DNA from: Marinobacterium arenosum
GTDB taxonomy: Bacteria > Pseudomonadota > Gammaproteobacteria > Pseudomonadales > Balneatricaceae
Assembly: GCF_019795155.1 (NCBI RefSeq)
Contig: NZ_JAILYN010000013.1
Location: 1-50,849, forward strand
Length of the DNA: 50,849 bases
Reading direction: 5' to 3'
Shown here piece by piece: positions 34,576-43,792 of the stretch; position 1 is the stretch's first letter; each line of letters starts with the position of its first letter. The notes beneath the pieces are model-generated. The model saw only the letters and a list, made by a program, of their open reading frames with translations, ran no database searches and was not told where the DNA came from. A program made the position numbers and the translations under genes.

Positions 34576-35510
34576 GTAGCAGCGGGCTCCGACCGCGACA
34601 GGCTGGCACAATGCCAAGATGTCGCCCTCGGAGCGGGCTGCTACAAGCACAAGCCCCGAGCAGCGGGCTCCGACCGCGACAGGCTGGCATAGCTCCCAGG
34701 TGTCGCCCTCGGAGCGGGCTGCTACAAGTACAAGTCCCGTAGCAGCGGGCTCCGACCGCGACCGGCTGGCATAACGCCCAAGTCGCCCTCGGAGCGGGCT
34801 GCTACAAGCACAAGCCCCGAGCAGCGGGCTCCGACCGCGACAGGCTGGCATAACGCCCAGATATCGCCCTCGGAGCGGGCTGCTACAAGTACAAGCCCCG
34901 AGCAGCGGGCTCCGACCGCGACGGGATGGCATAACGCCAAGATGTCGCCCTCGGAGCGGGCTGCCACAAGTACAAGTCCCGTAGCAGCGGGCTCCGACCG
35001 CGACAGGCTGGCATAGCTCCCAGGTGTCGCCCTCGGAGCGGGCTGCTACAACCACAAGCCCCGTAGCAGCGGGCTCCGACCGCGACAGGCTGGCACAATG
35101 CCAAGATGTCGCCCTCAGAGCGGGCTGCTACAAGCACAAGCCCCGAGCAGCGGGTTCCGACCGCGACAGGCTGGCATAACGCCCAGATATCGCCCTCGGA
35201 GCGGGCTGCTACAAGCACAAGCCCCGAGCAGCGGGTTCCGACCGACCGGCGGGCACAATGCCAAGATATCGCCCTCGGAGCGGGCTGCTACAAGCACAAG
35301 TCCCGAGCAGCGGGTTCCGACCGCGACCGGCGGGCACAACGCCAAGATATCGCCCTCGGAGCGGGCTGCTACAAGCACAAGCCCCGAGCAGCGGGCTCTG
35401 ACCGCGACGGGATGGCACAACGCCAAGATGTCGCCCTCGGAGCGGGCTGCCACAAGTACAAGTCCCGTAGCAGCGGGCTCCGACCGCGACCGGCTGCTAC
35501 AGCTGGACCA
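34576..35510. repeat. Array of about 11.5 palindromic (BIME-like) repeats, period 79-82 bp
   Basis: Twelve copies of the core CAGCGGGCTCCGACC begin at 34580, 34661, 34743, 34822, 34903, 34985, 35067, 35148, 35229, 35308, 35389 and 35471. Each full unit has a REP (GTAGCAGCGGGCTCCGACCG and CGAC), a variable roughly 20-base centre (GGCTGGCATAACGCCCAGAT type), an inverted REP (TCGCCCTCGGAGCGGGCTGC) and a short ACAAGCACAAGCCCC-type spacer. Variation is mainly in the centre and spacer. Open frames crossing it repeat the same peptide in several frames and are artefacts. It occupies the gap between the PilM-PilN gene and the platform gene of the pilus operon. Confidence 0.95.
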
Positions 35511-35528
35511 CCGATCCGCGACCGCCCG

Positions 35529-36728
35529 CTAAATCTTGGTGATAATGTCGTAGATCGGGCCCAGTACCGCCATCATCACCCAGCCGATGATGATCGCCAT
35601 CGCCAGGGTCAGCAACGGCTCGATCGCCGGCTCGATCCGGTCGATCGCCTCCTTGGCTTCGCGGTCATAGAAGTAGCTGATATTCAGCATCGCTTCGTCC
35701 ATCTTGCCGGAGTTCTCACCGACCTTGACCATCTTGACCACCAGCGACGGAAACTCGTTGGTCAGCTGGAAGCTCTCATGCACCGAGCGGCCCTCGTTGA
35801 GGAACAGGCTGACCCGGTCCATCGCCCGCTCCAATACCGAGTTGTCCAGCACGTTGCGGACCATCTTCAGGGTGTCCGGCAACGAGATGCCGGAGGCGTA
35901 CATCACCGCTATGGTGTTGGCCATGCGGGCCAGCTTGATCTTGCGGATGATCGGCCCGAACAACGGAACTCTGAGCTTGAACCGGTCCCAAACCATCTGG
36001 AACGCCTCCGAGCGGCCAAGCATGAACTTGAGACCGAAATAGAGCGCCATCGGCACCAGGAACAGGGTGTACCAGTAGTCGACCATGTAGTTGGAAGTGG
36101 CGATCAGCGCCTTGGTCATACCGCCGATCTCACCGCCCATATCCTGTACGAAGGTCACGATCTCCGGCACCACGAAGGTCATCATGAAGATGAACACGCC
36201 GCTGATCATCAGCAGCAGGATGCTGGGATAGACCATGATCTTCTTGGCCTTGGCCTGCAACTCGTCCTGCCACTTCTTCATATCGGCCAGCTGGGCCAGG
36301 GTATGCTCCAGGTTGCCGCTCTCCTCGCCGACCCGCACCAGATGCACGTAGACCTGGTCGAACACCCGCGGGTGCGCCTCCAGCGCCTGGGAGAAGCTGC
36401 GGCCGCCCTCCATCTGCTCGTGGATATCGCTGACGATCTCCTGCAGGTGCGGGTTCTCGGTCGACTCGGCCAGGTCGTTCAGTACATCCATCAGCGACAG
36501 GCCTGAGCTGAGCAGCTGCTGCAGCTGCAGGGTCAGCGACACCAGCTCCTTCAGCGGCACCCGCTTACGGCCCAGCCCCAGACTGAGCTGGCGCTCCTCG
36601 CGCAGGTCGATGATATCGATATCGGAGCGCGCCAGGCGCAGTTCCAACTCGGTCTCCGAGGTGGCGCGGGCACTGCCGCGGATCCGTTCGCCGTTACGGC
36701 TGATACCGGTGTACTTATAGCTCTTCAC
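35529..36728 (-). CDS. mshG: Type IV pilus inner-membrane platform protein (GspF/PilC/MshG family)
   Basis: This 399-residue protein has two GspF domains and three main membrane segments (about 165-190, 215-235 and 370-392). Marker sequences are KYTGISRNGERIRGSARA at the N-terminus, LSSGLSLMDVLNDLAESTEN, and the repeated PSLVVKMVKVGENSGKMDEA and VGEESGNLEHTLAQLADM. It forms the base on which the ATPase drives pilin polymerisation. It starts at GTG 36728, seven bases after the mshE-like stop, with no strong ribosome-binding site, so translation is probably coupled. The stop is 19 bases from the repeat array. Confidence 0.92.
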   Translation of the reverse strand: MKSYKYTGISRNGERIRGSARATSETELELRLARSDIDIIDLREERQLSLGLGRKRVPLKELVSLTLQLQQLLSSGLSLMDVLNDLAESTENPHLQEIVSDIHEQMEGGRSFSQALEAHPRVFDQVYVHLVRVGEESGNLEHTLAQLADMKKWQDELQAKAKKIMVYPSILLLMISGVFIFMMTFVVPEIVTFVQDMGGEIGGMTKALIATSNYMVDYWYTLFLVPMALYFGLKFMLGRSEAFQMVWDRFKLRVPLFGPIIRKIKLARMANTIAVMYASGISLPDTLKMVRNVLDNSVLERAMDRVSLFLNEGRSVHESFQLTNEFPSLVVKMVKVGENSGKMDEAMLNISYFYDREAKEAIDRIEPAIEPLLTLAMAIIIGWVMMAVLGPIYDIITKI

Positions 36729-36735
36729 GGCGCGC

Positions 36736-38424
36736 TCACATCAACCGGTCGGTCAGGTCGACCACCCGGCCCAGTTCGTCCAGCGAGGTCTCGCCGCGCA
36801 GCACCCGGCGAATCCCGGCGTCGGCCAGCGAGAAGAATCCCTTGCGGTTGGCGACATCCTGCAGCTCCTTGTAGGAGGCCTGCTGAATCAGCATATCGTC
36901 CATCTCGCTGTCGAAACGCACCGTCTCCATGATCGCCACCCGGCCACGGTAGCCGGTCAGGTTGCAGTAGTCGCAACCGTCCGGCTCGTAGAGGTCGAGC
37001 GGTTCGCTATCACCGACGCCGAGCAGCTGACGCTCGAACGGCTCGGCCGGGTGCGGTTTCTTACAGTGCTCGCACAACCGGCGCACCAGACGCTGGGCGA
37101 CGATACCGGCGATATTGGTGCTGAGGATGGTCGGCTTGATGCCGATATCCAGCAGCCGCGGGATCGCCCCCATCGCCGAGTTGGCATGCAGGGTGGCGAA
37201 CACCTTATGGCCGGTCATCGCCGCCCGCACCGCCATCTCGGCGGTCTCCTGGTCACGGATCTCGCCGAGCAGGATGATGTCCGGGTCCTGTCGCATCAGC
37301 GAGCGGATACCGGCGGCGAAGTCCATACCGGCGGCCTCGTTGATACTGGTCTGGCGGATCATGGTCATCGGGTACTCGACCGGGTCCTCCAGGGTCATGA
37401 TATTCACGTCCACCTTGTTCAGCTCGTTGAGGATCGAGTACAGGGTGGTGGTCTTACCGGAGCCGGTCGGCCCGGTGACAATGGTGATGCCGGTCGGCCG
37501 GGAGATCATCAGCCGTACCTGGTCGTGCGATTCCGGGTCCAGGTCCAGTTTGTCCAGCGGCACGATCCCCTTCTCACGGTCGAGAATACGCAATACGAAG
37601 TTCTCGCCGTGGCTGGTCGGCTGCGATGAGGCACGGAAATCGATCTTGCGGCCCGACACCGTCAGGCCGATGCGGCCGTCCTGCGGCAGCCGCGACTCGG
37701 CGATATCCATATGGGAGATCACCTTCAGGCGCACCAGCATCGCCGACCAGAATCCCTTCTGCAGCAACCGCACCTGGCGCAATACGCCGTCGATCCGGTA
37801 ACGGATGCGAACGAAGAACTCCTCCGGTTCGAAATGGATATCGGAGGCGCCCCGCTTGACCGCATCGGTCAGCAAACTGTCCACCAAGCGCACCATCGGT
37901 TGGGCGTACTCGTCCAGGCCGGTGGTGTCGAGGTTGATCTCGCCGGACTCCAGCTCCTTGAGGATCCCTTCGATCGACAGCTCGTAGCCGTAGTACTGGT
38001 CGATCGCATCGCCGATATCGCGCTCGTTGGCCAGCACCGGCACCACGCTGATACCGGCACCGATCTGGCGGCGCAGTCGGTCCACCAGCATGATGTCGTC
38101 CGGATTGACGGCGGCAACGCGGATCCGCTTCAGCTCTTTGTCGTAGTCGATCGGCAGCACTTTGTAGCTGCGCGCGAAACGCTCGTCCAGCAACGCCAGC
38201 GCTTCGGCGTCGGGCACGATGCTGGTCAGGTCCAGCGAGCTGACGCCGACCGATTCACTGACACTCTCCTGCAGCTGCTCGGGGGTCAGGAAGCCGAGCG
38301 AGAACAACACCTCGCCGAGCCGCTTGCCGCTGCGACGCTGCTCGTAGAGCGCAATCTCCAACTGGTCCTGGTTGATAATCCCTTTTTCGAGTAGCTGGTC
38401 ACCCAGTCGTTTCGGCTGTGCCAT
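36736..38424 (-). CDS. mshE: MshE-type pilus assembly ATPase with c-di-GMP-binding MshEN domain
   Basis: This 562-residue GspE/PilB-family motor has Walker A GPTGSGKTT (318-326), an Asp box and Walker B (DIILLGEIRDQETAEMAVRA), a His box (ATLHANSA) and a four-cysteine zinc site (CEHC and CDYC). Residues 6-29 fit the published MshEN c-di-GMP motif RLGxx[LVI][LVI]xxG[LVI][LVI]xxxxLxxxLxxQ at every fixed position: R6-L-G8, L11-L12, G15-I-I17, L22, L26, Q29. A second, degenerate copy is at 35-58. Pilus extension is therefore probably activated by c-di-GMP. No PilT-type retraction ATPase is encoded in the window. Confidence 0.94.
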   Translation of the reverse strand: MAQPKRLGDQLLEKGIINQDQLEIALYEQRRSGKRLGEVLFSLGFLTPEQLQESVSESVGVSSLDLTSIVPDAEALALLDERFARSYKVLPIDYDKELKRIRVAAVNPDDIMLVDRLRRQIGAGISVVPVLANERDIGDAIDQYYGYELSIEGILKELESGEINLDTTGLDEYAQPMVRLVDSLLTDAVKRGASDIHFEPEEFFVRIRYRIDGVLRQVRLLQKGFWSAMLVRLKVISHMDIAESRLPQDGRIGLTVSGRKIDFRASSQPTSHGENFVLRILDREKGIVPLDKLDLDPESHDQVRLMISRPTGITIVTGPTGSGKTTTLYSILNELNKVDVNIMTLEDPVEYPMTMIRQTSINEAAGMDFAAGIRSLMRQDPDIILLGEIRDQETAEMAVRAAMTGHKVFATLHANSAMGAIPRLLDIGIKPTILSTNIAGIVAQRLVRRLCEHCKKPHPAEPFERQLLGVGDSEPLDLYEPDGCDYCNLTGYRGRVAIMETVRFDSEMDDMLIQQASYKELQDVANRKGFFSLADAGIRRVLRGETSLDELGRVVDLTDRLM

Positions 38425-38429
38425 GACAA

Positions 38430-40349
38430 CTACCTGCCTGTCTTCTCAAGGGTTTCGATACGCTTCTGGATCGCCTGGCGGTCGATGGCCGTGCGCTCGC
38501 CGGCCAGCTGCAATGCGGTCCGGTAGTATTGCAGCGCCTGCGGGTACTTGCGCAGGTGGTCCAGGCTGACCGCCAGGTTCAGCGCATAGTTGGCGTTGCT
38601 CTTGTCCGCCGTGTAGGCGTTGAAATACGCCTGTTGCGCCTCATACCAGCGCTGCTGGCCGGCCATCAGCTGGCCCAGTGCCTGCTGGGCGCGGGCGCTG
38701 TCCGGGAAGCGCGACAGGAACACCTTCAACTTGGATTCCAGTTCGACCGGGTCGTACGCCTGGCCCGGCAGCGCAATCAGCCCTTCGAACGCCTGCCGGT
38801 CGGACGGGTCGTACTCCAGCAGCAGCCGGTAGTAATCGGCGGCTTCCTGGTATTGCCGCTGCGCCGCCGCCACCGCCGCCAGGCCAACTACCGCATCACG
38901 ATTACGCGGCTGCTGTTTCAGCACCTGCTGGTATAGCCGGCCGGCCTGTGCCAGGTCGCCCTGCTGGAATGCCCGGTAGGCGCGCAGCACCGCCGAGTCT
39001 TCGCTACGGCGTTGAATATCGAGCGTACCGGCACTGCCACTCGGCACGATCCGCCGCGTAACCTTGACTGCGGCATCCACCGGCGGCGCGGCCGGCAGCT
39101 CAGCCGGAGGTGGTACGGCCGCTGCCGCGGGCGTGTCAGTTTCCGCCGCGCCAGCTGACTCTCCCGCTGAGGCTTCAACATCGGCCTCCAACCGCTGATC
39201 AAGCAACGGCTTTACCGAGGCAACCGCGTCTTCACCGACGAAGTTGCTCAGCAACTCCAGCTGGGCTTCCAGCGCCGCCACCGTCTCCTCGTCGGACAGT
39301 GCCGCCTGCAACTCGCTCTGCAGCTGCCCGCCGGACTCTTCTGCCGGCACCGGTTTGGCGACCGGCGGCCGGTAGCGCGCCATGATCCGGCTGCTGTCTT
39401 CGCTCTGCTCCAGGTAGGACAGGTAACCCCAGCCACCGGCCGCCAACACCGTCAGCCAGCCCAGTGCCAGCAGCAATATGGTACGGCGGCGCTTGGTGCG
39501 CTCGATCGCTTTCAATACCCGGTCTGGCGCGACTCGGTCTGGCGCGACCCGGTCAGGCGCGACCCGGTTTTGCTCAATCCGGCTTTTTTCAATACGGTCC
39601 GCTACCGGCCGGGTAGATTGATCAAACCCCGCCGGCCGGGCTGTTTCTTTGGCGCGTAGCGGCGGCTCGGTAACCGCTACCTCTTCACCGGGCTGCTCCG
39701 GAACCTCGGGGGCAGCGGCCGTCGGCACTTCGGTCTGCAGCGCTTGCACCGGCGCGGGGTCGGCCAAAGCCTCTACCGCCGCGGCCTCTACATCAGGCTT
39801 ATCAGTATCAGGGGCAACCGCTGCCGCCTCCGGCTGAAACTCGCCGACCGGCGATGCCTCCTCAACGGGGAAGGGTTCGGAATCCGCTTCATCCGGTTCA
39901 ATCAGCGCTTCCACCGTCGACAGGGCCGGCTCGGGCCGATCGGCCGCCAACTCGCGCTCAATCTCCGCGTCGTCGAGCAGGCTCAAGCTGAAGCTGCCGT
40001 CATCATCGGCGGGCTCGTCCGTGGCCGTTAACGCCGGCGCCACTGGCTCCGGCATTTCGTCCAGCTGACTTGCCGTCTGCCCGTCAGACAGCAACGATTC
40101 CAGGGTTTCCTCTGGCTGATCAACTTGTGGAGCTTCGTCCTGCAATCTCAGCGCCGAACGTGGCCGCTCCGCCGCCGGCGTGTCGCCCGACGGGCCTGCA
40201 TCGCCGAGGTCAGCACCCGGTTCGTCCAATACGAAGGTGAAGCCGCCACTGTCCTCCTCAACCTCCGTGGATGGTTGATGTTCGCTCCTTGCCTGTTGGC
40301 GCTGCTTCTCCTCCGCCGCTTTCTTCAGCGCCTCCAGCAGCAAGCTCAT
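38430..40349 (-). CDS. MshN-like membrane protein with C-terminal TPR domain
   Basis: This 639-residue protein has a short cytoplasmic helix at the start (MSLLLEALKKAAEEKQRQQ) and a long acidic, proline-rich disordered region (about 25-280). One membrane segment follows (about 290-308, TILLLALGWLTVLAAGGWGY), then a periplasmic linker and TPR repeats (about 460-630, such as AYRAFQQGDLAQAGRLYQQV and YPQALQYYRTALQLAG). Position between the secretin and mshE matches mshN of MSHA loci. It probably scaffolds the assembly complex. Four bases overlap the secretin gene. A run of VAPDR repeats precedes the membrane segment. Confidence 0.8.
   Translation of the reverse strand: MSLLLEALKKAAEEKQRQQARSEHQPSTEVEEDSGGFTFVLDEPGADLGDAGPSGDTPAAERPRSALRLQDEAPQVDQPEETLESLLSDGQTASQLDEMPEPVAPALTATDEPADDDGSFSLSLLDDAEIERELAADRPEPALSTVEALIEPDEADSEPFPVEEASPVGEFQPEAAAVAPDTDKPDVEAAAVEALADPAPVQALQTEVPTAAAPEVPEQPGEEVAVTEPPLRAKETARPAGFDQSTRPVADRIEKSRIEQNRVAPDRVAPDRVAPDRVLKAIERTKRRRTILLLALGWLTVLAAGGWGYLSYLEQSEDSSRIMARYRPPVAKPVPAEESGGQLQSELQAALSDEETVAALEAQLELLSNFVGEDAVASVKPLLDQRLEADVEASAGESAGAAETDTPAAAAVPPPAELPAAPPVDAAVKVTRRIVPSGSAGTLDIQRRSEDSAVLRAYRAFQQGDLAQAGRLYQQVLKQQPRNRDAVVGLAAVAAAQRQYQEAADYYRLLLEYDPSDRQAFEGLIALPGQAYDPVELESKLKVFLSRFPDSARAQQALGQLMAGQQRWYEAQQAYFNAYTADKSNANYALNLAVSLDHLRKYPQALQYYRTALQLAGERTAIDRQAIQKRIETLEKTGR
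39530..39575. repeat. 15-bp minisatellite inside the MshN-like gene
   Basis: Three near-identical 15-base units (GGTCTGGCGCGACTC type) encode repeated VAPDR pentapeptides just before the membrane segment. Units differ by one or two bases. The repeat keeps the frame, so copy-number change would only alter linker length. Confidence 0.7.
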
Positions 40350-42154
40350 AGATGTCCCCCACCTGGAGCCTGGCCTTCCTGGGCGGTTTTGAGGGTCTTG
40401 CCGGCCGAACGGGCAGGCAGATACTGCTGGAAGCCTTTCAGGTCACCCCCCTCGACATCGGGGTTTTCGACAATCAGCGGCCGGATGAAGATCACCAGCT
40501 CGGACTTACGTCGATCCTTGCCCTGGAAGGCGAAGGCGTTGCCCAGCAACGGCGTTTTCTCGACGCCCGGGATGCCGTCACGCAGGTTTTCGTCGGTGTC
40601 CTGCATCAGGCCACCGATCACCGCTACCTGACCGTCACGGACCTTCAGCACCGCTTCCATCTCACGTTCGCGGATTATCGGCACCTCGCTGGTGATATCG
40701 CCGGCATTGGACAGGCTGGCAGCGGTCAAAGCCACCGCCGGGTCTTCGACGAAACCGATGATGCGCGAGATGGTCGGGCGCACGCTGAGGGTGACCTCGT
40801 CGGTGCTGCTGATAAACGGCGTTACGCTCATGATCAGGCCGACCGGCACGGTACGCAGTTCCGAGCTGAAGGTGATGGTATCCGGCTCGCCGTCGGTACC
40901 TTCGTCCCGCTCCACCTCGAGGCCGAAGTAGACGAAGTTGTCGACCACTTTCAGCAGTGCGGTCTGGTTGTTGATCGCCATGATCTTCGGGCTGGACAGC
41001 ACCTTGGTATCGCCGTAGCGCTGAATCCACTCCAGGCTGAAGGACAGGTCGCCGCCGCCGAAGAAGCCGGCGGTGCCGGCATTACCGGGGGCGGTGGCAC
41101 TGTTGAGCCCATCCGGTGACAGCACCGTACCGATCACCCCGGAGCTGACGTCGGAAAAGTTATTACCGATCAGCGACTGGTTGAGCTTGAGCTTGCCGCT
41201 ACGGCTGATCGCGGTCCAGTCGACCCCCGACTTGAACTCGTCGTACAGCTCGACCTCGACGATGGTGGCTTCGATCAGCACCTCCTTCTTGACCCGGTAC
41301 ATCACCCGGTCCAGGTAGGCCTGGATCTGTTCCTGGGTCTTGCTGTCGGCATATACGGAAACGACCCCCGCTTCCTTGTTAACCACCATATCGTCGGTGG
41401 TCTCGGCATCCTGAGTGCTGGCGATGCTCTCCGCCACCGGCGCCGCAGCAACCGGCTCGGCCATCGCCGCAGCCTGCTTGTTGCGCTCGGCCTTGGCGCT
41501 GGCCACCAGGCTGAGGATGTTCTGGGTCATGGTCTTCCAGAAATCGGTCTGCGACTTGGTGGTCACCTGGGTCTGCGAGCTGGTGGCATTACCGGAATCG
41601 TCACCGCTGGGCCCGGACGATACCGCCATGTTCAGCACCACATTGCTGTCCACTTCGCGCTGCACGTTCAGGTAGTCGATCTCGTAGGTACGCCAGTACG
41701 GTTTATCCTGACGCACCACCAGGTGGGTATCGAGCAATTCGAACACCAGCCCGGTCTGGTCGGTAATCCGCTTGAGGATCTTCGGCAGAGTCTGATCGAT
41801 GGCATTAATGGTGACATTGCCCTGCACGCCATCATAGATATCCAGCTCCAACCGGGCATCGCGCGCCAGCGAGAACAGCAGTTCCCGTACCGGCACATCG
41901 CTGGCGGTGACGGTGTACAGCTCCAGAGGCTCGGCCTGTTGCGGCGGCGGCAGGTAGACATCACTGGTGGCCAGCGCCGGAATCTCATCGCCCGCCGCGA
42001 CAGGCTCGGGTACCGTGCCGGTCAGATGGCGATCTTCCAGGTCCCGCTCCGACAGCGGCTTGACCGCCTGCGGTTCGACCGACGCGCAACCCGCCAGCAG
42101 GATCGAACCGGCCAGCCACAACAGCAGTGAGCGAAAAGAGAACTGTGTACGCAT
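40346..42154 (-). CDS. mshL: Outer-membrane secretin lipoprotein (MshL/PilQ family)
   Basis: This 602-residue protein has a lipoprotein signal (LAGSILLAGC, Cys23). An N-terminal STN-like domain follows (about 75-150, VPVRELLFSLARDARLELDI), then an N1/N3-type region with EAGVVSVYADSKTQEQIQAY. The C-terminal secretin domain (about 330-590) includes VEVELYDEFKSGVDWTA, LSSPKIMAINNQTALLKVVD, VPVGLIMSVTPFISSTDEVT and VRDGQVAVIGGLMQDTDEN. It forms the outer-membrane pore for the pilus. The ATG at 42154 has GAAGG upstream and follows the mshM-like stop by 25 bases. An ATG at 42196 is also open. Confidence 0.92.
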   Translation of the reverse strand: MRTQFSFRSLLLWLAGSILLAGCASVEPQAVKPLSERDLEDRHLTGTVPEPVAAGDEIPALATSDVYLPPPQQAEPLELYTVTASDVPVRELLFSLARDARLELDIYDGVQGNVTINAIDQTLPKILKRITDQTGLVFELLDTHLVVRQDKPYWRTYEIDYLNVQREVDSNVVLNMAVSSGPSGDDSGNATSSQTQVTTKSQTDFWKTMTQNILSLVASAKAERNKQAAAMAEPVAAAPVAESIASTQDAETTDDMVVNKEAGVVSVYADSKTQEQIQAYLDRVMYRVKKEVLIEATIVEVELYDEFKSGVDWTAISRSGKLKLNQSLIGNNFSDVSSGVIGTVLSPDGLNSATAPGNAGTAGFFGGGDLSFSLEWIQRYGDTKVLSSPKIMAINNQTALLKVVDNFVYFGLEVERDEGTDGEPDTITFSSELRTVPVGLIMSVTPFISSTDEVTLSVRPTISRIIGFVEDPAVALTAASLSNAGDITSEVPIIREREMEAVLKVRDGQVAVIGGLMQDTDENLRDGIPGVEKTPLLGNAFAFQGKDRRKSELVIFIRPLIVENPDVEGGDLKGFQQYLPARSAGKTLKTAQEGQAPGGGHL

Positions 42155-42179
42155 CGATGCCTTCACAAAACAACCTTGT

Positions 42180-43604
42180 TCATTCGGTTGCGACATAAAC
42201 ACCGGCCTCCTTCAGGTCAGAGTTTATATCGGCGATATTCCGTACAAACGCACCATATTTAACGAAGGGTTTCGGCAACTGTGCCAACGCCCGGCGCGCA
42301 TCTTTAACACTTGGATAAGCACCCAGCACCAGTACCGCGGTTTCAGCACCCTCGCCCTGCACCCGGTAATAGCGCGCGACCGCATCCGTGCCGGCATCCG
42401 GCAGGGTACGGATAAAGCGCGCAATCTCTTCAGGGGCCGCGGTCAGCAACTGCAGCGTGTAATTGTTGCCGGCCGCCAGCTGCTCCGCCGACCAACGCCG
42501 CATCGACGCCCGGCCTCCGGTATCGGCCATCGGCTTAACCGCTCCGGGCGGTAGACCGAGTTTTTCAGGCGGCTGAACGAGCTCCGGCTCGTCAGCTGTC
42601 GCCGTCGCGACCAGCTGTGGCGGTTGCGGCGGCATCTGTGCCGGCTTCGCGTCCGACACTTTTTCAGGCACGTTTTTTACCATCGCCGCATCCGTCTGCA
42701 GCGGAAAACCTCGGGTACCGAGCCAACCGCCTACCAATGCCGCCAGCAGGGCCACCATAACAACCGCGGCGATGATTGGCATTGATACAGATACCTTATT
42801 GCCACTGTCGCCCAACGCATTGCGAATCAACTGAGGTCGCAGTTTGCGCTCGCCGGCGGTGAAAGCCGCCAACAGCACCTTGTCGGCCAACAGGTTGACC
42901 CGACGCGGAAAACCACGGGTATGCCGGTGTATCTGCCGGGCGACCGGATCGGTGAACAGATCTTCACCGTTATAACCGGCCCGGCGCATGCGGAAGTTCA
43001 GGTAATCCTTCAGTTCCGTGCGTGAGAACGGCTCCACCTCCAGCTCGAAGGCGATACGGTCCTTTATCTGGCGCAGCTCGGCCCGGTCCAGTTTGTCGTT
43101 CAGCTCCGGCTGACCGAACAGCACCATCTGCAACAGCTTGTCGTCATCGGTCTCCAGGTTGCTGAGCAGGCGGACCTCTTCCAGAGTTTCCGGCGGCATC
43201 GCCTGGGCTTCGTCGATCAACACCACCACCCGCTCCGCCCGGCTGTGGGCATCCAGCAGGTGGGCCTGCAACCGCTCGACGTGGACGAACTTGGGCTCAC
43301 TGCCGTCCGGCTCGAGCCCCAGCTCGCGGCAGATAAACAGCAGGATATCGAGCGCCGGCATATTCGGGCTGTTGATATACACCAGCCGGATTCCGCTCTG
43401 TTCCAGCTTGGCGGCCAGCGCACGCAGCAAGGTGGTCTTGCCGCTGCCGACTTCGCCGGTGACCTTGACGATCCCCTCGCCCCGGCTAATGGTATAGAGC
43501 AACGCGCTGAGCAGCTCTTCTCGCTTGCCCCCGCCGAAAAACGCCCTCATATCCGGCGTAATCTTGAACGGCGGGTTTTCCAACCCGAAAAAGGATTCAT
43601 ACAT
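42180..43604 (-). CDS. mshM: ExeA/MshM-like AAA+ ATPase with C-terminal SPOR domain
   Basis: This 474-residue protein begins MYESFFGLENPPFKITPDMR, the typical ExeA/MshM opening. It has Walker A GEVGSGKTT (50-58), Walker B VVVLIDEAQAMPPE (about 126-139), and a C-terminal ATPase lid. A membrane segment (about 275-295) leads to a Pro-rich periplasmic linker. The final SPOR-like domain (about 378-470) has NYTLQLLTAAPEEIARFI, AVLVLGAYPSVKDARRALAQ and KYGAFVRNIADI. ExeA-type proteins use a periplasmic peptidoglycan-binding module to help place the secretin. Here SPOR takes that place. It is the first gene of the pilus operon. Confidence 0.88.
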   Translation of the reverse strand: MYESFFGLENPPFKITPDMRAFFGGGKREELLSALLYTISRGEGIVKVTGEVGSGKTTLLRALAAKLEQSGIRLVYINSPNMPALDILLFICRELGLEPDGSEPKFVHVERLQAHLLDAHSRAERVVVLIDEAQAMPPETLEEVRLLSNLETDDDKLLQMVLFGQPELNDKLDRAELRQIKDRIAFELEVEPFSRTELKDYLNFRMRRAGYNGEDLFTDPVARQIHRHTRGFPRRVNLLADKVLLAAFTAGERKLRPQLIRNALGDSGNKVSVSMPIIAAVVMVALLAALVGGWLGTRGFPLQTDAAMVKNVPEKVSDAKPAQMPPQPPQLVATATADEPELVQPPEKLGLPPGAVKPMADTGGRASMRRWSAEQLAAGNNYTLQLLTAAPEEIARFIRTLPDAGTDAVARYYRVQGEGAETAVLVLGAYPSVKDARRALAQLPKPFVKYGAFVRNIADINSDLKEAGVYVATE

Positions 43605-43792
43605 TCTTGGACAAGCCTTTAAAAACTGGGCGACTTCTATACTTGAAAATTCAACAACTTCCCGCCATCTTCCCTGAATGACCTATCCTACTAGACCTGC
43701 GCCGAGAGCGTAAACACGCCGCCTTCCCGACTGTGCGGCGTTAATCTATTTTTAGTTACAAAAACCACCAGCAGCGCAGGGCTATCTATCCG

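Noticed and set aside
34576..35510. Possible CRISPR array
   Set aside because: The units are not short repeats separated by unique spacers. The whole roughly 81-bp unit repeats, it is internally palindromic, and no cas genes are present.
34567..35532. Long open frames on both strands with repeated VAARSEGD/GARC-type peptides
   Set aside because: They are translations of the REP array. The same peptide appears in several frames and both strands, with no start signals and no gene-like codon pattern.
43605..43792. Promoter of the pilus operon
   Set aside because: I could not find a -35/-10 pair with acceptable spacing upstream of 43604, so none is annotated.
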